DNA of 64,000 bases from Mycolicibacterium wolinskyi (GCF_002101965.1 NZ_LQQA01000023.1:124001-188000), one strand, 5' to 3'; positions 25,269-34,010 are shown, counted from the first letter of the stretch. The notes: generated from the letters alone by a model not told the origin. Made by a program: numbers and translations.

Positions 25269-26499
25269 AACCGGAACACGTTGGGCCGTCGCGATGTTCG
25301 CGGCGCTGCTGGCCGCCTACACCGTGAACGCCATGGACCGCATGGTTTTCCCGGTCTTGTTGCTCGACGTTCGCGCTGAGTACGGGTTCACCCTGGGCGA
25401 GGCAGGTCTGCAGTCCACGCTCTTCGCACTCGGCATGGGGCTCACCGGGATCCCGGCCGGACTGCTCGTCGAGCGGATGCGCCGGAAGGACGTCGTGGTG
25501 CTCGGCACGGTGATCTTCTCCGCGGCGACACTACTCACCGTCGTGTCGGTCGGCTTTGCCGACATGTTGGTGTGGCGCGTCCTGTCAGGCGTCGGTGAAG
25601 CACTGCAGCTCACGGCGATATTCGCCATCGCGGCAAGCGCATTCACCCGGCACCGGGGTGCTGCCGTCGGCTGCGTCAACATGGCCTTCGCGATGGGCTC
25701 GTTGATCGGGCCGACCCTCGGCAGTGCCCTCGTGTCGCACTACGAGACGTGGCGTGCGCCGATGATCGCCTTCGGCCTGATCGGCCTCGCATTGGCAGCC
25801 CTGGTGATCGTCGCCGTCCGGCCGTGGTTCAGCGAAGCGGTCACCGCTGTCGGTGCGGCCGCCACCCAGGTCGGCGGTGCGACGCGGCTGCTGAGCCGAA
25901 ACCCGATGGTGCTCATGGTCATCACGATCCTTTTCGGACTGGCGGACTTCGGATTCATCGGCATGTACGCCAGCTATCTGCGTGACCAGCTCGCCTACAC
26001 CACCGGTGCGGCTGGGCTGGTCGTCGGATTGTCCGGCCTCGCGGCCTTCGCCTCGATCGTCGGCGGTCACCTGGTCGACCGGATCGATCCCCGCTTGGCG
26101 ATCGGCGGCGCGCAGACGCTCGTCGCCATCTGCGCCGTCGCTCTGTTCGTAGGGCCGGATCAGCTGTGGTGGCATGCCGTCTGGGCATTCTTGTTCGGTC
26201 TGTTCGCCAGTGCGGGCAGCTATGTCATCCTCGCCGGCTGCCTGGTGAAGTCGGTGGATGTACGGCACGCCAGCCGGGCGGCCGGGCTCTTCGTGTCGGC
26301 CGTCTACGTACCGGCAGGCCTCGCGGGTTACGTGTTCAGCGTGCTGGTCGAGGTCACCGGCTGGCAGGGTGCCGGCCTCATCCAGCTCGCCGCGCTGTCG
26401 CTGATCGGCGCGGCGCTCGCCTTCCTGCTGCGGCCGAAAGAATTCAGCCGCCCAGCCGATTCCGCATTCGTCCACCAACCACAGGAAGCCACGACATGA
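25252..26499 (+). CDS. MFS transporter in the RidA operon (probable substrate importer)
   Basis: A 415-residue, 12-helix major facilitator. Helix 1 contains YTVNAMDRMVFPVLL, similar to the anion:cation symporter/ACS-like region where a D-R pair starts the domain. Motif A-like GLLVERMRRKDVV follows helix 2, and FAMGSLIGPTLGSALV marks helix 5. It starts inside the RidA gene and overlaps the next gene by ATGA, so it is tightly co-translated with the pathway enzymes. Import of the pathway substrate is inferred from that context. The substrate is unknown. Confidence 0.83.
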   Translation: MPSSPRTGTRWAVAMFAALLAAYTVNAMDRMVFPVLLLDVRAEYGFTLGEAGLQSTLFALGMGLTGIPAGLLVERMRRKDVVVLGTVIFSAATLLTVVSVGFADMLVWRVLSGVGEALQLTAIFAIAASAFTRHRGAAVGCVNMAFAMGSLIGPTLGSALVSHYETWRAPMIAFGLIGLALAALVIVAVRPWFSEAVTAVGAAATQVGGATRLLSRNPMVLMVITILFGLADFGFIGMYASYLRDQLAYTTGAAGLVVGLSGLAAFASIVGGHLVDRIDPRLAIGGAQTLVAICAVALFVGPDQLWWHAVWAFLFGLFASAGSYVILAGCLVKSVDVRHASRAAGLFVSAVYVPAGLAGYVFSVLVEVTGWQGAGLIQLAALSLIGAALAFLLRPKEFSRPADSAFVHQPQEATT

Positions 26500-27191
26500 C
26501 CATTCCCACCGCCCCGACCAGTCACCCCGTACAGATCCCCGTGGCTGGGCAGCCCACGTCGTTGCCGGTGCGTCGGATCTACTGCGTGGGACGCAATTAC
26601 GTCGACCACATCAGGGAGATGAAAGAAGGGGACGAACGGGACGCACCGTTCTTCTTCCAGAAACCGACCGACGCCGTCGTCGGCGACGGCACGGCGGTGA
26701 GCTACCCGTCCGCCACGAGTGACTTTCAATACGAAGGTGAGCTCGTGATCGTGATCGGCGAAGGCGGACAGGACATTCCAGTGGAGGCGGCAGTCGACCA
26801 CATCTTCGGGTTCGCGGTCGGCATCGATCTCACCCGCCGCGACCTGCAACGCGAGCTGGCCCGTGCCGGGCGGCCGTGGGAGGCCGGGAAATCGTTCGAT
26901 CAGTCCGCGCCGGTGGGGACCGTGACCAGGCTGGCCGACCTGTCGGCCCCGCTGGTGACCGACGGCGAACTGTCGCTCTGGGTCAACGACGAGCTGCGCC
27001 AGCACTGCCGGTTCGCCCAAATGATCTGGAAGGTACCGGAAATCGTGTCGAACCTGTCCGCTCAGTACCGGCTGGAATTCGGCGATCTGATCTACACCGG
27101 AACCCCGGCCGGCGTCGGCCCGCTGGTACCCGGGGACCGCGTGCGGGCTGCGATCACCGGCCTGCATGACCTGACCATCACGATTGTCTGA
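26496..27191 (+). CDS. Fumarylacetoacetate hydrolase (FAH)-family hydrolase
   Basis: A 231-residue single-domain FAH protein. RRIYCVGRNYVDHI begins the catalytic domain; the metal ligands are the E-x-E in FQYEGELVIVIG (E80, E82) and the Asp of AVGIDLTRRDLQ (D111). Active-site Lys is in WEAGKSFDQSAP (K132) and the closing region is DLIYTGTPAGVGPL. This size and motif set resemble fumarylpyruvate/acylpyruvate hydrolases that cleave C-C bonds in 2,4-diketo acids at the end of ring degradation. It overlaps the MFS stop by ATGA and precedes the imidase-like gene by 10 bases. Confidence 0.86.
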   Translation: MTIPTAPTSHPVQIPVAGQPTSLPVRRIYCVGRNYVDHIREMKEGDERDAPFFFQKPTDAVVGDGTAVSYPSATSDFQYEGELVIVIGEGGQDIPVEAAVDHIFGFAVGIDLTRRDLQRELARAGRPWEAGKSFDQSAPVGTVTRLADLSAPLVTDGELSLWVNDELRQHCRFAQMIWKVPEIVSNLSAQYRLEFGDLIYTGTPAGVGPLVPGDRVRAAITGLHDLTITIV

Positions 27192-27201
27192 GGAGTACAC
27201 C

Positions 27202-28092
27202 ATGTTGCCCAACGAACGAATCGACTACAGCGCCATCACCGACCGGCCACGCCTTCAACTGCCCGGCGGAGCCCGGCTCGCCGTGTGGATCATCGTCAAC
27301 GTCGAGGAATGGTCGCCGCTCGAACCGATGCCCCGCACGGTTCTGACCCCCCCGGCCGGGGGCACGCCGACGCCCGACGTGCCCAACTGGGCGTGGCACG
27401 AATACGGCAACCGCGTGGGCTTCTGGCGGCTGCTGCAGGCGATCGACGCGCACGAGGTCCCCGCGGCCCTGGCGATCAACGGCAGCGCGATCGCGAGTTA
27501 TCCCGAGATCACACAGGTCGCGATCGCACGCAAGTGGGAGCCGATCGGCCACGGCTACACACAGAAGAACATGCAGAAGGTGACCGACGAGCGCGTCGAC
27601 ATCCAGCTCACGACACAGGCCATCGAACGTGCGTGGGGCCGCCCGCCGCGCGGTTGGCTGGGGCCCGGTCTCACCGAAACGTGGGAAACACCAGAGCTTC
27701 TCGTCGACGCCGGCTATAGCTATGTGTGCGATTGGGTGCTCGACGACCAGCCGGTGGAGCTACGTACCGAGCGCGGTCCGCTCGTCAACATTCCCTACAC
27801 GCAGGAGTGCAACGACGTCGCGATGATGCTCATCCAGCATCATCCCGCACAGGAGTACTACCAACGGGCCATCGATCAATTCGATCAGCTCTACGCCGAC
27901 AGCGCCGACTCGGCGCGGGTGATGGCGTTGGTGGTGCACCCGTACATCATGGGAGTCCCGCACCGCGCCAAGTACTTCGCCGACGCACTCGCGTACATGC
28001 GCCGCCGTGACGACGTTGTGTTCTGGACCGGCGAGCAGATCCTCGACTGGCACCTCGAGAGCCGCAGACCCGTCTCACATGCAGGCAGCTGA
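27202..28092 (+). CDS. Polysaccharide deacetylase-fold amidohydrolase (PuuE allantoinase / cyclic imide hydrolase type)
   Basis: A 296-residue NodB-fold protein. The NodB metal motifs are changed: the usual DD pair is replaced in WIIVNVEEWSPLE, and the HxxxH motif in EPIGHGYTQKNMQ. This resembles the metal-independent allantoinase PuuE and cyclic imide hydrolases rather than glycan deacetylases. WDGW-like sugar motifs and a signal peptide are absent, so it acts in the cytosol. It likely opens a cyclic amide/imide or ureide ring. The ATG at 27202 has AGGAG six bases upstream. It overlaps the TauE-type gene by 14 bases. Confidence 0.8.
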   Translation: MLPNERIDYSAITDRPRLQLPGGARLAVWIIVNVEEWSPLEPMPRTVLTPPAGGTPTPDVPNWAWHEYGNRVGFWRLLQAIDAHEVPAALAINGSAIASYPEITQVAIARKWEPIGHGYTQKNMQKVTDERVDIQLTTQAIERAWGRPPRGWLGPGLTETWETPELLVDAGYSYVCDWVLDDQPVELRTERGPLVNIPYTQECNDVAMMLIQHHPAQEYYQRAIDQFDQLYADSADSARVMALVVHPYIMGVPHRAKYFADALAYMRRRDDVVFWTGEQILDWHLESRRPVSHAGS

Positions 28093-28813
28093 CCTTGTGG
28101 TGGTGGCCGCTGCGGTGGTGGCCGGTGCCGTCAACGCGGCGGCCGGGTCAGGCTCGCTCGTCACTTTTCCCGCACTGGTGGCGGCCGGGCTGCCACCCGT
28201 CGGCGCGAACATGCTCAACACCGTCGGTCTCGCACCCGGGATGATGCTCGCCGCGTGGACTGACCGCCGCGTGCTTCGCGACATCGCCGGCCTGGTGTGG
28301 CTACTGCCGATCGGTGTCCTCGGGGCGGTGTGCGGTGCGGGCTTGCTGCGGGTCGCCCCGCCGGACCTGTTCCACGCCGCCGTGCCGTACCTCATCGGTG
28401 GCGCCGCGTTTCTGGTGGCCGCCCAACCCGTGCTGGTGAAACGGCTGCGCCGCACCGGAAATGGCGGGTGGCTTTATCCGTGCGTGTTCGCGGTGAGCGT
28501 GTACGGCGGCTTTTTCAGTGCGGCACAAGGCATTCTGCTGCTGGCAGTGGTGGGCCTGTGCCTCGACACCTCCGTGCCCGAGCAGAACGCGATCAAGAAC
28601 GTGATGCAGGGTCTCGTCAGCCTGGTGGCGGGCATCTTCTTCCTGGTGACGTCGGCAATCGACTGGAAGACCGCGCTGATCCTCGCCGCCGGCTCCGCCG
28701 CCGGTACTCCGCTCGGCATCCGGCTGGTGCGCCACATCTCGCCGAACGTCTTCCGCATCGGCGTGGCGGCATTCGGCGCGACGGCGGCCGTCGTGTTCTT
28801 GTTCAGGGGCTAA
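28079..28813 (+). CDS. TauE/SafE-family membrane transporter
   Basis: A 244-residue integral membrane protein with about eight helices. The N-terminal repeat carries AGAVNAAAGSGSLVTFPAL and the C-terminal repeat YGGFFSAAQGILLLAV, the two-repeat pattern of the TauE/SafE (sulfite/organosulfonate or 2-carbon acid exporter) family. As the last gene of the RidA operon it may export a waste anion or transport a pathway acid. The start inside the deacetylase gene and a convergent four-base overlap with the VOC gene define its limits. Confidence 0.82.
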   Translation: MQAADLVVVAAAVVAGAVNAAAGSGSLVTFPALVAAGLPPVGANMLNTVGLAPGMMLAAWTDRRVLRDIAGLVWLLPIGVLGAVCGAGLLRVAPPDLFHAAVPYLIGGAAFLVAAQPVLVKRLRRTGNGGWLYPCVFAVSVYGGFFSAAQGILLLAVVGLCLDTSVPEQNAIKNVMQGLVSLVAGIFFLVTSAIDWKTALILAAGSAAGTPLGIRLVRHISPNVFRIGVAAFGATAAVVFLFRG

Positions 28814-29277
28814 GCGTTCGAGGACGCCCATTCGGCCACGCGGCGTTCCCGCTCCTCGGCTGACAGATCTTCGACGCGGGTCATCACGGTCCAGCGCTGG
28901 CCGAACGGGTCGAGGATCGATGCGAAGCGGTCACCGGTGACAAAGGTCTGGGCCGGCTCACGGATCGTCGCACCCGCCTGTTCGGCCCGCGTGACGACGT
29001 CATCGACGTCCGGGCAGTACAGGCCGATCGAGTGTGTCGCGGCGGCACCCGGGGTGGGTGCGGCGATCTGGAATGCCTCCTGGGGGTCGCCGAGCTGCAG
29101 GCGGCCCGCGCCGAAGTCCAGTTCGGCGTGCGCGACCGTGCCGTCGGGACCGTCCATCCGTTCGACGACCTTCGCGCCGAACACCCGCTCGTAGAACTCG
29201 ATGGCCGCGGCGGCCCCGTCGACGCAGATGAATGGGGTCAGGCTCGTGTAGCCCTCCGGAATCGGTTTAACGCTCAT
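28810..29277 (-). CDS. VOC (glyoxalase/bleomycin-resistance fold) protein, PhnB-like
   Basis: A 155-residue single-domain VOC protein with paired beta-alpha-beta-beta-beta units: LTPFICVDGAAAAIEFYERVFG in the first (two pieces around AAIEFYERVFGAKV) and VDDVVTRAEQAGATI in the second, ending DRFASILDPFGQRWTVMTR. PhnB-like proteins lack several metal ligands of true glyoxalases and their function is mostly unknown. The gene is divergent from an AraC-type regulator with only 26 bases between, so both promoters overlap and the regulator probably controls it. Confidence 0.8.
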   Translation of the reverse strand: MSVKPIPEGYTSLTPFICVDGAAAAIEFYERVFGAKVVERMDGPDGTVAHAELDFGAGRLQLGDPQEAFQIAAPTPGAAATHSIGLYCPDVDDVVTRAEQAGATIREPAQTFVTGDRFASILDPFGQRWTVMTRVEDLSAEERERRVAEWASSNA

Positions 29278-29303
29278 GTGGCCAGTTTCGTAGCCTTGAT
29301 CTC

Positions 29304-30128
29304 GTGGCCGCTTGGAAAAACGCGCCAGTGCGCGGCGTGGTGGGCCGCGCGGGCAGCACGTCGGCGTTCGACCTGCACCGCTGGTTGCCGTCGGAGGACA
29401 GTGCCCGGTTCGTCGAGCATTTCTGGTCGGTCAGTTGGGACCGCCGCGAGGACGGTCCGTTCGACAGCAGCGTCATCACCTTCCCTTCGGTACATCTCAC
29501 CCGCGAGTGGGGTGATGACGACGCGCGCCACGGCCATCCACTGCCGAACACGCTTGTGCACGGCGTGGTGCCACGGGTATTCCGGACCACCATCAGTCAA
29601 CGCGGCACCGTCGTGGGCGCCCGGTTTCTGCCGGGCGGTTATACGGCCCGGTTCGGGAGGGACGCCGGTGCCATCACTGGACTCGTCGTGCCCGTCGACG
29701 ACGAGTTGTTCGGGGCGCCAATTCCTCTAGGAGAGGACGTGACCACGGTCGGAGCGCGACTCGACGCCGCGATCGCGGCCTACTCCGGCCCGACGGATGA
29801 GGTCTTTGATCGGCTGACCCCGTTGATCGAGCGCATGCGCGACGACGGCACCCTGCATCGCGTCGAGCAGGTCATGGACCATTCGCCGTGGAGCGTCCGT
29901 ACCACGCAGCGCGTGTTCTGCCGTTACGTCGGCGTGCCGGTTAAGTGGGTGTTGTGCCGATACCGGTTGCAGCAGGCGGCGTTGGAGATCGAAAGCAACT
30001 CCGATGTCGACTTCGCCGACCTGGCGGTGCGTCTGGGCTGGTATGACCAGGCGCATTTCATCAACGACTTCCGGTCCATGTTGGGCTGGACGCCGGGAGA
30101 GTACGCCACCAGGCACGGGCCTGACTGA
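29304..30128 (+). CDS. AraC-family transcriptional regulator
   Basis: A 274-residue regulator. The N-terminal 150 residues resemble the DUF6597-type sensor domain of AraC proteins (HRWLPSEDSARFVEHFWSVSWD, split; VVGARFLPGGYTARFG). The C-terminal AraC DNA-binding domain holds RTTQRVFCRYVGVPVKWVL as first helix-turn-helix and DLAVRLGWYDQAHFINDF as the second, ending LGWTPGEYA. The effector is unknown. It uses a GTG start. Downstream on the other strand lies a decayed kinase gene. Confidence 0.84.
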   Translation: MAAWKNAPVRGVVGRAGSTSAFDLHRWLPSEDSARFVEHFWSVSWDRREDGPFDSSVITFPSVHLTREWGDDDARHGHPLPNTLVHGVVPRVFRTTISQRGTVVGARFLPGGYTARFGRDAGAITGLVVPVDDELFGAPIPLGEDVTTVGARLDAAIAAYSGPTDEVFDRLTPLIERMRDDGTLHRVEQVMDHSPWSVRTTQRVFCRYVGVPVKWVLCRYRLQQAALEIESNSDVDFADLAVRLGWYDQAHFINDFRSMLGWTPGEYATRHGPD

Positions 30129-30136
30129 ACAGTTCG

Positions 30137-30449
30137 TCATGGGCCTGACCGCGCGCGGATGGCCGCCACGATGTCGTCGGCTGCCGGGTCGGCGCCCAGG
30201 GCTGGTACTCGCGGCTCTGCACCTGCGCCCCACGTCGGAACCACCAGCCCGTCGCAGATCGGGCATCCGCGCTTGACGCGGTCGCGATGGCGGCGCGTCG
30301 CCACAGCTGACCTCGACATCGAACGACCATGCACGAGCCTTGACGGCCACGTCCGTCCACGCCTCCCGAGTGATCTGGATAGGGTTTACTCTGTCGAGGA
30401 TCACGGTGTGCCCGGCATGCAACAAGGATCCCTCCAGAGGCCGAATCAC
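30137..30449 (-). pseudogene. Remnant of an AAA-type (AAA_33) P-loop kinase: N-terminus lost, several frameshifts
   Basis: Reading leftwards, one frame gives LLHAGHTVILDRVNPIQITR and then FDVEVSCGD. A second frame continues with HRDRVKRGCPICDGLVVPTW, a third briefly gives QVQSREYQPW, and the second resumes with DDIVAAIRARSGP. Joined, these match the C-terminal two-thirds of the small P-loop kinases in which this order is standard. The Walker A half is absent because the DoxX gene occupies that place. At least three frame changes and the missing P-loop show a dead gene. The 317-base gap between the AraC and DoxX genes holds nothing else I can recognise. Confidence 0.65.
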
Positions 30450-30862
30450 CGCCTGGACTGCGGAATCCCGGTTACGGCAGGGACGCCCGGCCCGGTGAAG
30501 ACCAGAAGCAGGAATGCGAAGCAGTACAGCACGGCGCTCTCACCCCCGTTGACGCTAGGCCAGAAGCCATCTGGAAAATGCACCCAGAAGTAGGCGACGG
30601 CCATGATGCCGGACGCGATGAAGGCCGCCACCCGGGTACCCAAGCCGAGCGTGACCAGGCTACCGAGCACGACTTCGAGCACGCCGGCCCACCACATCGG
30701 CCAGGCGCCCAGCGCCGCGGCAGTGCCATCGGGCCAGCCAAACAGCTTCATCGTCCCGTGCATCCCGAACGACAGCCCGATGACGATGCGAAAGACACCG
30801 ATGCCGACCTGCGACTGTGAACGCAGGCGCTGCTCGATCTGCGGGACGGACAATGCGGGCAT
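30446..30862 (-). CDS. DoxX-family membrane protein
   Basis: A 138-residue protein with four hydrophobic helices and the DoxX landmarks GLSFGMHGTMKLFGW and WWAGVLEVVLGSLVTLGLGT. In mycobacteria a DoxX protein works with SodA and SseA in a membrane oxidoreductase complex, but this family has many paralogues and no partner lies here. The ATG at 30862 is chosen because GGAAAGG lies eight bases upstream; a GTG three codons earlier lies inside that site's spacing. The C-terminal end abuts the decayed kinase with an ATGA junction, so its last residues may be altered by that deletion. Confidence 0.75.
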   Translation of the reverse strand: MPALSVPQIEQRLRSQSQVGIGVFRIVIGLSFGMHGTMKLFGWPDGTAAALGAWPMWWAGVLEVVLGSLVTLGLGTRVAAFIASGIMAVAYFWVHFPDGFWPSVNGGESAVLYCFAFLLLVFTGPGVPAVTGIPQSRR

Positions 30863-31124
30863 AAGGCACACCTTTCCGGGCGCTGTCGTTGAACTGCTCG
30901 TCGTGCTCCATCATCGGGAGCAACGATGACCGGATCACGCTTTCCATAGCGATTACACAACTTCGCTCATGTGCCGAATCTGTGAAATTGTTATGTGTTC
31001 GGTTCCCGACCTGCCTGTGGACGTTCAGACTGGTCGCGTGACCGCGTTGTTGGAAGGGACCGCAGTGCCTGTTGAGGATGGCGGTTCTGCACGCCGCAGG
31101 GCGATTGTGGGACAGCTGCCGAAG

Positions 31125-31838
31125 ATGACGAGACCAGACGGGACGCCCATCCGGGTCTTGCTGGTCGATGACGAACGGGCCCTGACCGGTTTGGTCAGCC
31201 GGGCGCTGCACTACGAGGGCTGGCAGATCGAGACGGCGCACGACGCGCGTGACGCTCTGGCGAAGTACCAGGAGCACGCCCCCGACGTCATCGTGCTCGA
31301 CATCATGATGCCAGGAGCGGACGGCTTCAGCGTGCTCGACCAGATCCGCGCTCCGGCCGAATCATGCCGCTACACACCGGTGTTGTTCTTGACGGCACGG
31401 GATTCCGTCGCCGACCGGGTCGCCGGGCTCACCGCGGGCGGTGATGACTACCTGACCAAGCCGTTCAGCCTCGAGGAGTTGGTCGCCCGGTTACGGGGTC
31501 TGCTCCGCCGGATCGCGTATACGACGCCGGAGGCCGACGAAATCTTGTTTGTCGGCGACCTCGAGCTGCGGGCCGCGAGCCGTGAGGTTCTGCGCGACGG
31601 CACGCCGCTGTCGTTGACCTCGACCGAATTCGACCTGCTGCGCTACATGATGCGCAACCCGTACCGAGCGCTCAGCCGCGAGGAATTGCTGCAGCGCGTG
31701 TGGGGATTTGATGTCGCGGCCCGCTCCAGCGTAGTTGAACTGTACGTTTCGTATCTGCGCAAGAAGATCGACGCGGGCCGCGCTCCGATGATCCAGACGG
31801 TGCGCGGCGCCGGGTACCTGATTCGGCCGGCGCAGTGA
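31125..31838 (+). CDS. OmpR-family response regulator (resembles TrcR)
   Basis: A 237-residue two-domain regulator. The receiver domain (about residues 9-122) has the acidic pair D15/D16, phospho-acceptor D59 in VIVLDIMMPG, T90 and K112 in YLTKPFSLEE. The winged-helix domain shows LTSTEFDLLRYMMRNP and SVVELYVSYLRKKID, the OmpR recognition region. It overlaps the sensor kinase start by GTGA. Sizes and motifs of the pair resemble mycobacterial TrcR/TrcS, but no alignment was possible. The ATG at 31125 is the family-like start; frames begin further upstream without domain content. It is divergent from DoxX across 262 bases in which I see no clear operator. Confidence 0.85.
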   Translation: MTRPDGTPIRVLLVDDERALTGLVSRALHYEGWQIETAHDARDALAKYQEHAPDVIVLDIMMPGADGFSVLDQIRAPAESCRYTPVLFLTARDSVADRVAGLTAGGDDYLTKPFSLEELVARLRGLLRRIAYTTPEADEILFVGDLELRAASREVLRDGTPLSLTSTEFDLLRYMMRNPYRALSREELLQRVWGFDVAARSSVVELYVSYLRKKIDAGRAPMIQTVRGAGYLIRPAQ

Positions 31839-33379
31839 ACCGCGTGCTGCGCCGGTGGCGCACCTGGACCCTACGCAGGCAACTCGTCGTCGCTGTCACA
31901 ACTATGGTGCTCTCGGTCGTCGCCGTCGTCGGGGTGCTGTCGACGACCACGCTCTGCAAGACGGTCGACGGCATGGTGGACAGTCAACTCGACGCCGCCG
32001 CAGATGGTTTCGGCGCGTCGGTGGTCAAGTTCCGGTCCAATCCGACTCCGTCGGGGTCACTGCCCGCACCAGGGACCATGAAGCCGCTCACCCAGCTGGT
32101 GGGCCAGGCCCCGGGCAACATTGTCGCGTTGATCCGCGACGGCGTGGTGGTGGATTCCGCGCTCTTCGGCGATGGCGAGGCGCAACGCGCACCAGGCTCG
32201 GCGACCGACGTCATCGGTGACCGGGCCTGGAACGGTGGCGGCCCCACCACCGTCCACCTGCCCGGGCTCGGCAACTACCGGATGGATGCCCGTGCCGGCG
32301 ACGCCGGCGAACTACTGGTCACCGGAGTGTCGAACCGCGCCGCCGAACGCGCCATCACCCAGCAGAACATCATCGTCTACACGCTCACCGCGCTGACGCT
32401 TCTGATCACAGGACTCGGTACCTTCGTGATCGTCCGGCATGCGCTGCGCCCGCTGGGACGCGTCACCGCGACAGCGGCCGAGGTCGTGAAGCTGCCGTTG
32501 GACCGCGACAACTACGCCATCACCGTGCGTGTCCCCGCGGAAGCAGCCGACCCGGGCACCGAAGTCGGGCTGCTCGGGCATACGCTCAATACTCTGCTGG
32601 CCCACGTCGGCGGAGCCCTGGCCGAGGTCGCAGCCTCGGACCGGCGGATGCGGCGGTTCATCACCGACGCCAGTCACGAGTTGCGTACGCCGTTGGCCGC
32701 TGTTCTCGGCCACGCGGAGCTGACGCGCCAGGACAGCGCAACGCTTCCCGAGACCACCGAGTACGCACTGGCCCGCATCGAGTCCGAATCCAAGCGGATG
32801 AACGCACTGGTGTCCGATTTGCTGCTACTTGCGCGCCTCGACGAAGGCCACGACATCGACGACACCTTGGTGGATGTGGCCGATATCGTGCGCGACGCGG
32901 TCAACGATGCCGCCGTCATCGCGCCGTCACACCGTTGGCAGAGCCAGATTCCCGACGGGCCACTGTGGTGCCGTGGCGACCAAGCCCAATTGCATCAGAC
33001 CCTCGCAAACCTGTTGTCCAACGCCCGCACCCACACCCCGCCGGGTACCGCCGTCGTGGTCGGAGCGCGCGCGGTCTCCGACGACAACGGATCGCGTCGC
33101 GTGGAGCTCACCGTCACCGATGACGGCCCCGGAATCGCGGGTGACCTGGTACCTCACTTGTTCGAGCGGTTCGTGCGGGCCGACACATCGCGCTCCCGCC
33201 AGGCCGGCAGCACCGGTCTCGGCCTGGCCATCGTCGCCTCCATCGTCGAGGCTCACCATGGCACCGTAACCGCCGAATCTTGGCCCGGTGTTACTACATT
33301 CCGCATCCAGCTGCCGGAGGCGACCGGACCGCAGGCGGCCGACACCCGCGACGTAGCACGACCGCTCGCGGCCGTCTAG
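31835..33379 (+). CDS. Sensor histidine kinase of the TrcR-like system
   Basis: A 514-residue membrane kinase. Helix 1 spans about residues 17-37 and helix 2 about 178-200, enclosing a 140-residue extracytoplasmic sensor domain. A HAMP linker follows (HALRPLGRVTATA). The dimerisation/phospho-acceptor site is DASHELRTPLAAVLGHAEL with His281, and the ATPase domain has the N box NLLSNARTHTPPG (N396), G1 DDGPGIAG and G2 GSTGLGLAIV. It should phosphorylate the response regulator encoded just upstream. The signal is unknown; the sensor domain has no recognised fold from sequence alone. Confidence 0.87.
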   Translation: MNRVLRRWRTWTLRRQLVVAVTTMVLSVVAVVGVLSTTTLCKTVDGMVDSQLDAAADGFGASVVKFRSNPTPSGSLPAPGTMKPLTQLVGQAPGNIVALIRDGVVVDSALFGDGEAQRAPGSATDVIGDRAWNGGGPTTVHLPGLGNYRMDARAGDAGELLVTGVSNRAAERAITQQNIIVYTLTALTLLITGLGTFVIVRHALRPLGRVTATAAEVVKLPLDRDNYAITVRVPAEAADPGTEVGLLGHTLNTLLAHVGGALAEVAASDRRMRRFITDASHELRTPLAAVLGHAELTRQDSATLPETTEYALARIESESKRMNALVSDLLLLARLDEGHDIDDTLVDVADIVRDAVNDAAVIAPSHRWQSQIPDGPLWCRGDQAQLHQTLANLLSNARTHTPPGTAVVVGARAVSDDNGSRRVELTVTDDGPGIAGDLVPHLFERFVRADTSRSRQAGSTGLGLAIVASIVEAHHGTVTAESWPGVTTFRIQLPEATGPQAADTRDVARPLAAV

Positions 33380-33516
33380 GAGTCTGCTGGATTAGAGGGT
33401 TGTGGGGCGGGGTCTGAAGCACTGAGGTCGGATCTGGAGGTCGACACGGTCGAGATCACTCCGCCGGTATTGAGCGTGGCTTCTGGCCTCAGAGCGTGGC
33501 AAGGCTCGGCTTATGG

Positions 33517-34010
33517 TCAGGCGATGAACCCGGCGGTGCCGGTGTCGCGGAGTCCCACGGCGAGCAGGCAACGCAAGTTGAGGGCGGCGCTGCGATGGTG
33601 TAGTCAGTGGTCGTTGCGGCGGACGCCGCGGTAACGGACTGTGTGGTTGCCTCGGGTCAGCCAGGCGATGGTGCGTTCCACCATCATCGGTATCAGTATC
33701 GGCGGTATTCGTTGCGCCAGGCGGGTTTTCGCTATCTCTTGCGGGCGGCGCGTTGGAGTGCTTCGTGGGGTTCGATCTTGAGGGGTTCTACCGTCCATGC
33801 TAGCGGTGCACTGCGCGCGCAGCGGGCTGCCGCGACACGCAGTCCCGAAGATGACGTTTCCACGTTCGCTGATGGTGCGCGTGACGCCTGTGGGGCCGCT
33901 GACGCAACGGTCGCGGTGATCGACCGGCGAAGTCGTCGATGGTGAACCCGCCGGGCACCGGCGGGGAGGAAGGGGCGCGGATTTGACCCGATCGCGATGA
34001 CCGCGATGAC
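33517..34010 (-). pseudogene. Decayed DDE transposase (IS1182-like C-terminal half)
   Basis: Reading leftwards, pieces in alternating frames give GGFTIDDF, then ERGNVIFGTACRGSPLRAQC, then VEPLKIEPHEALQRAARKR followed by a TAG, RNEYRRY followed by a TGA, then MVERTIAWLTRGNHTVRYRG and, after another in-frame TGA replacing Trp, LHHRSAALNLRCLLAVGLRD ending GTAGFIA. Joined, this is the C-terminal half of a mycobacterial IS1182-type transposase, with the ER of the VER motif intact. At least three frame changes and three stops show it is dead. No terminal inverted repeats were found. The rest of the 824-base gap (33380-33516 and 34011-34203) holds nothing I recognise. Confidence 0.7.
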
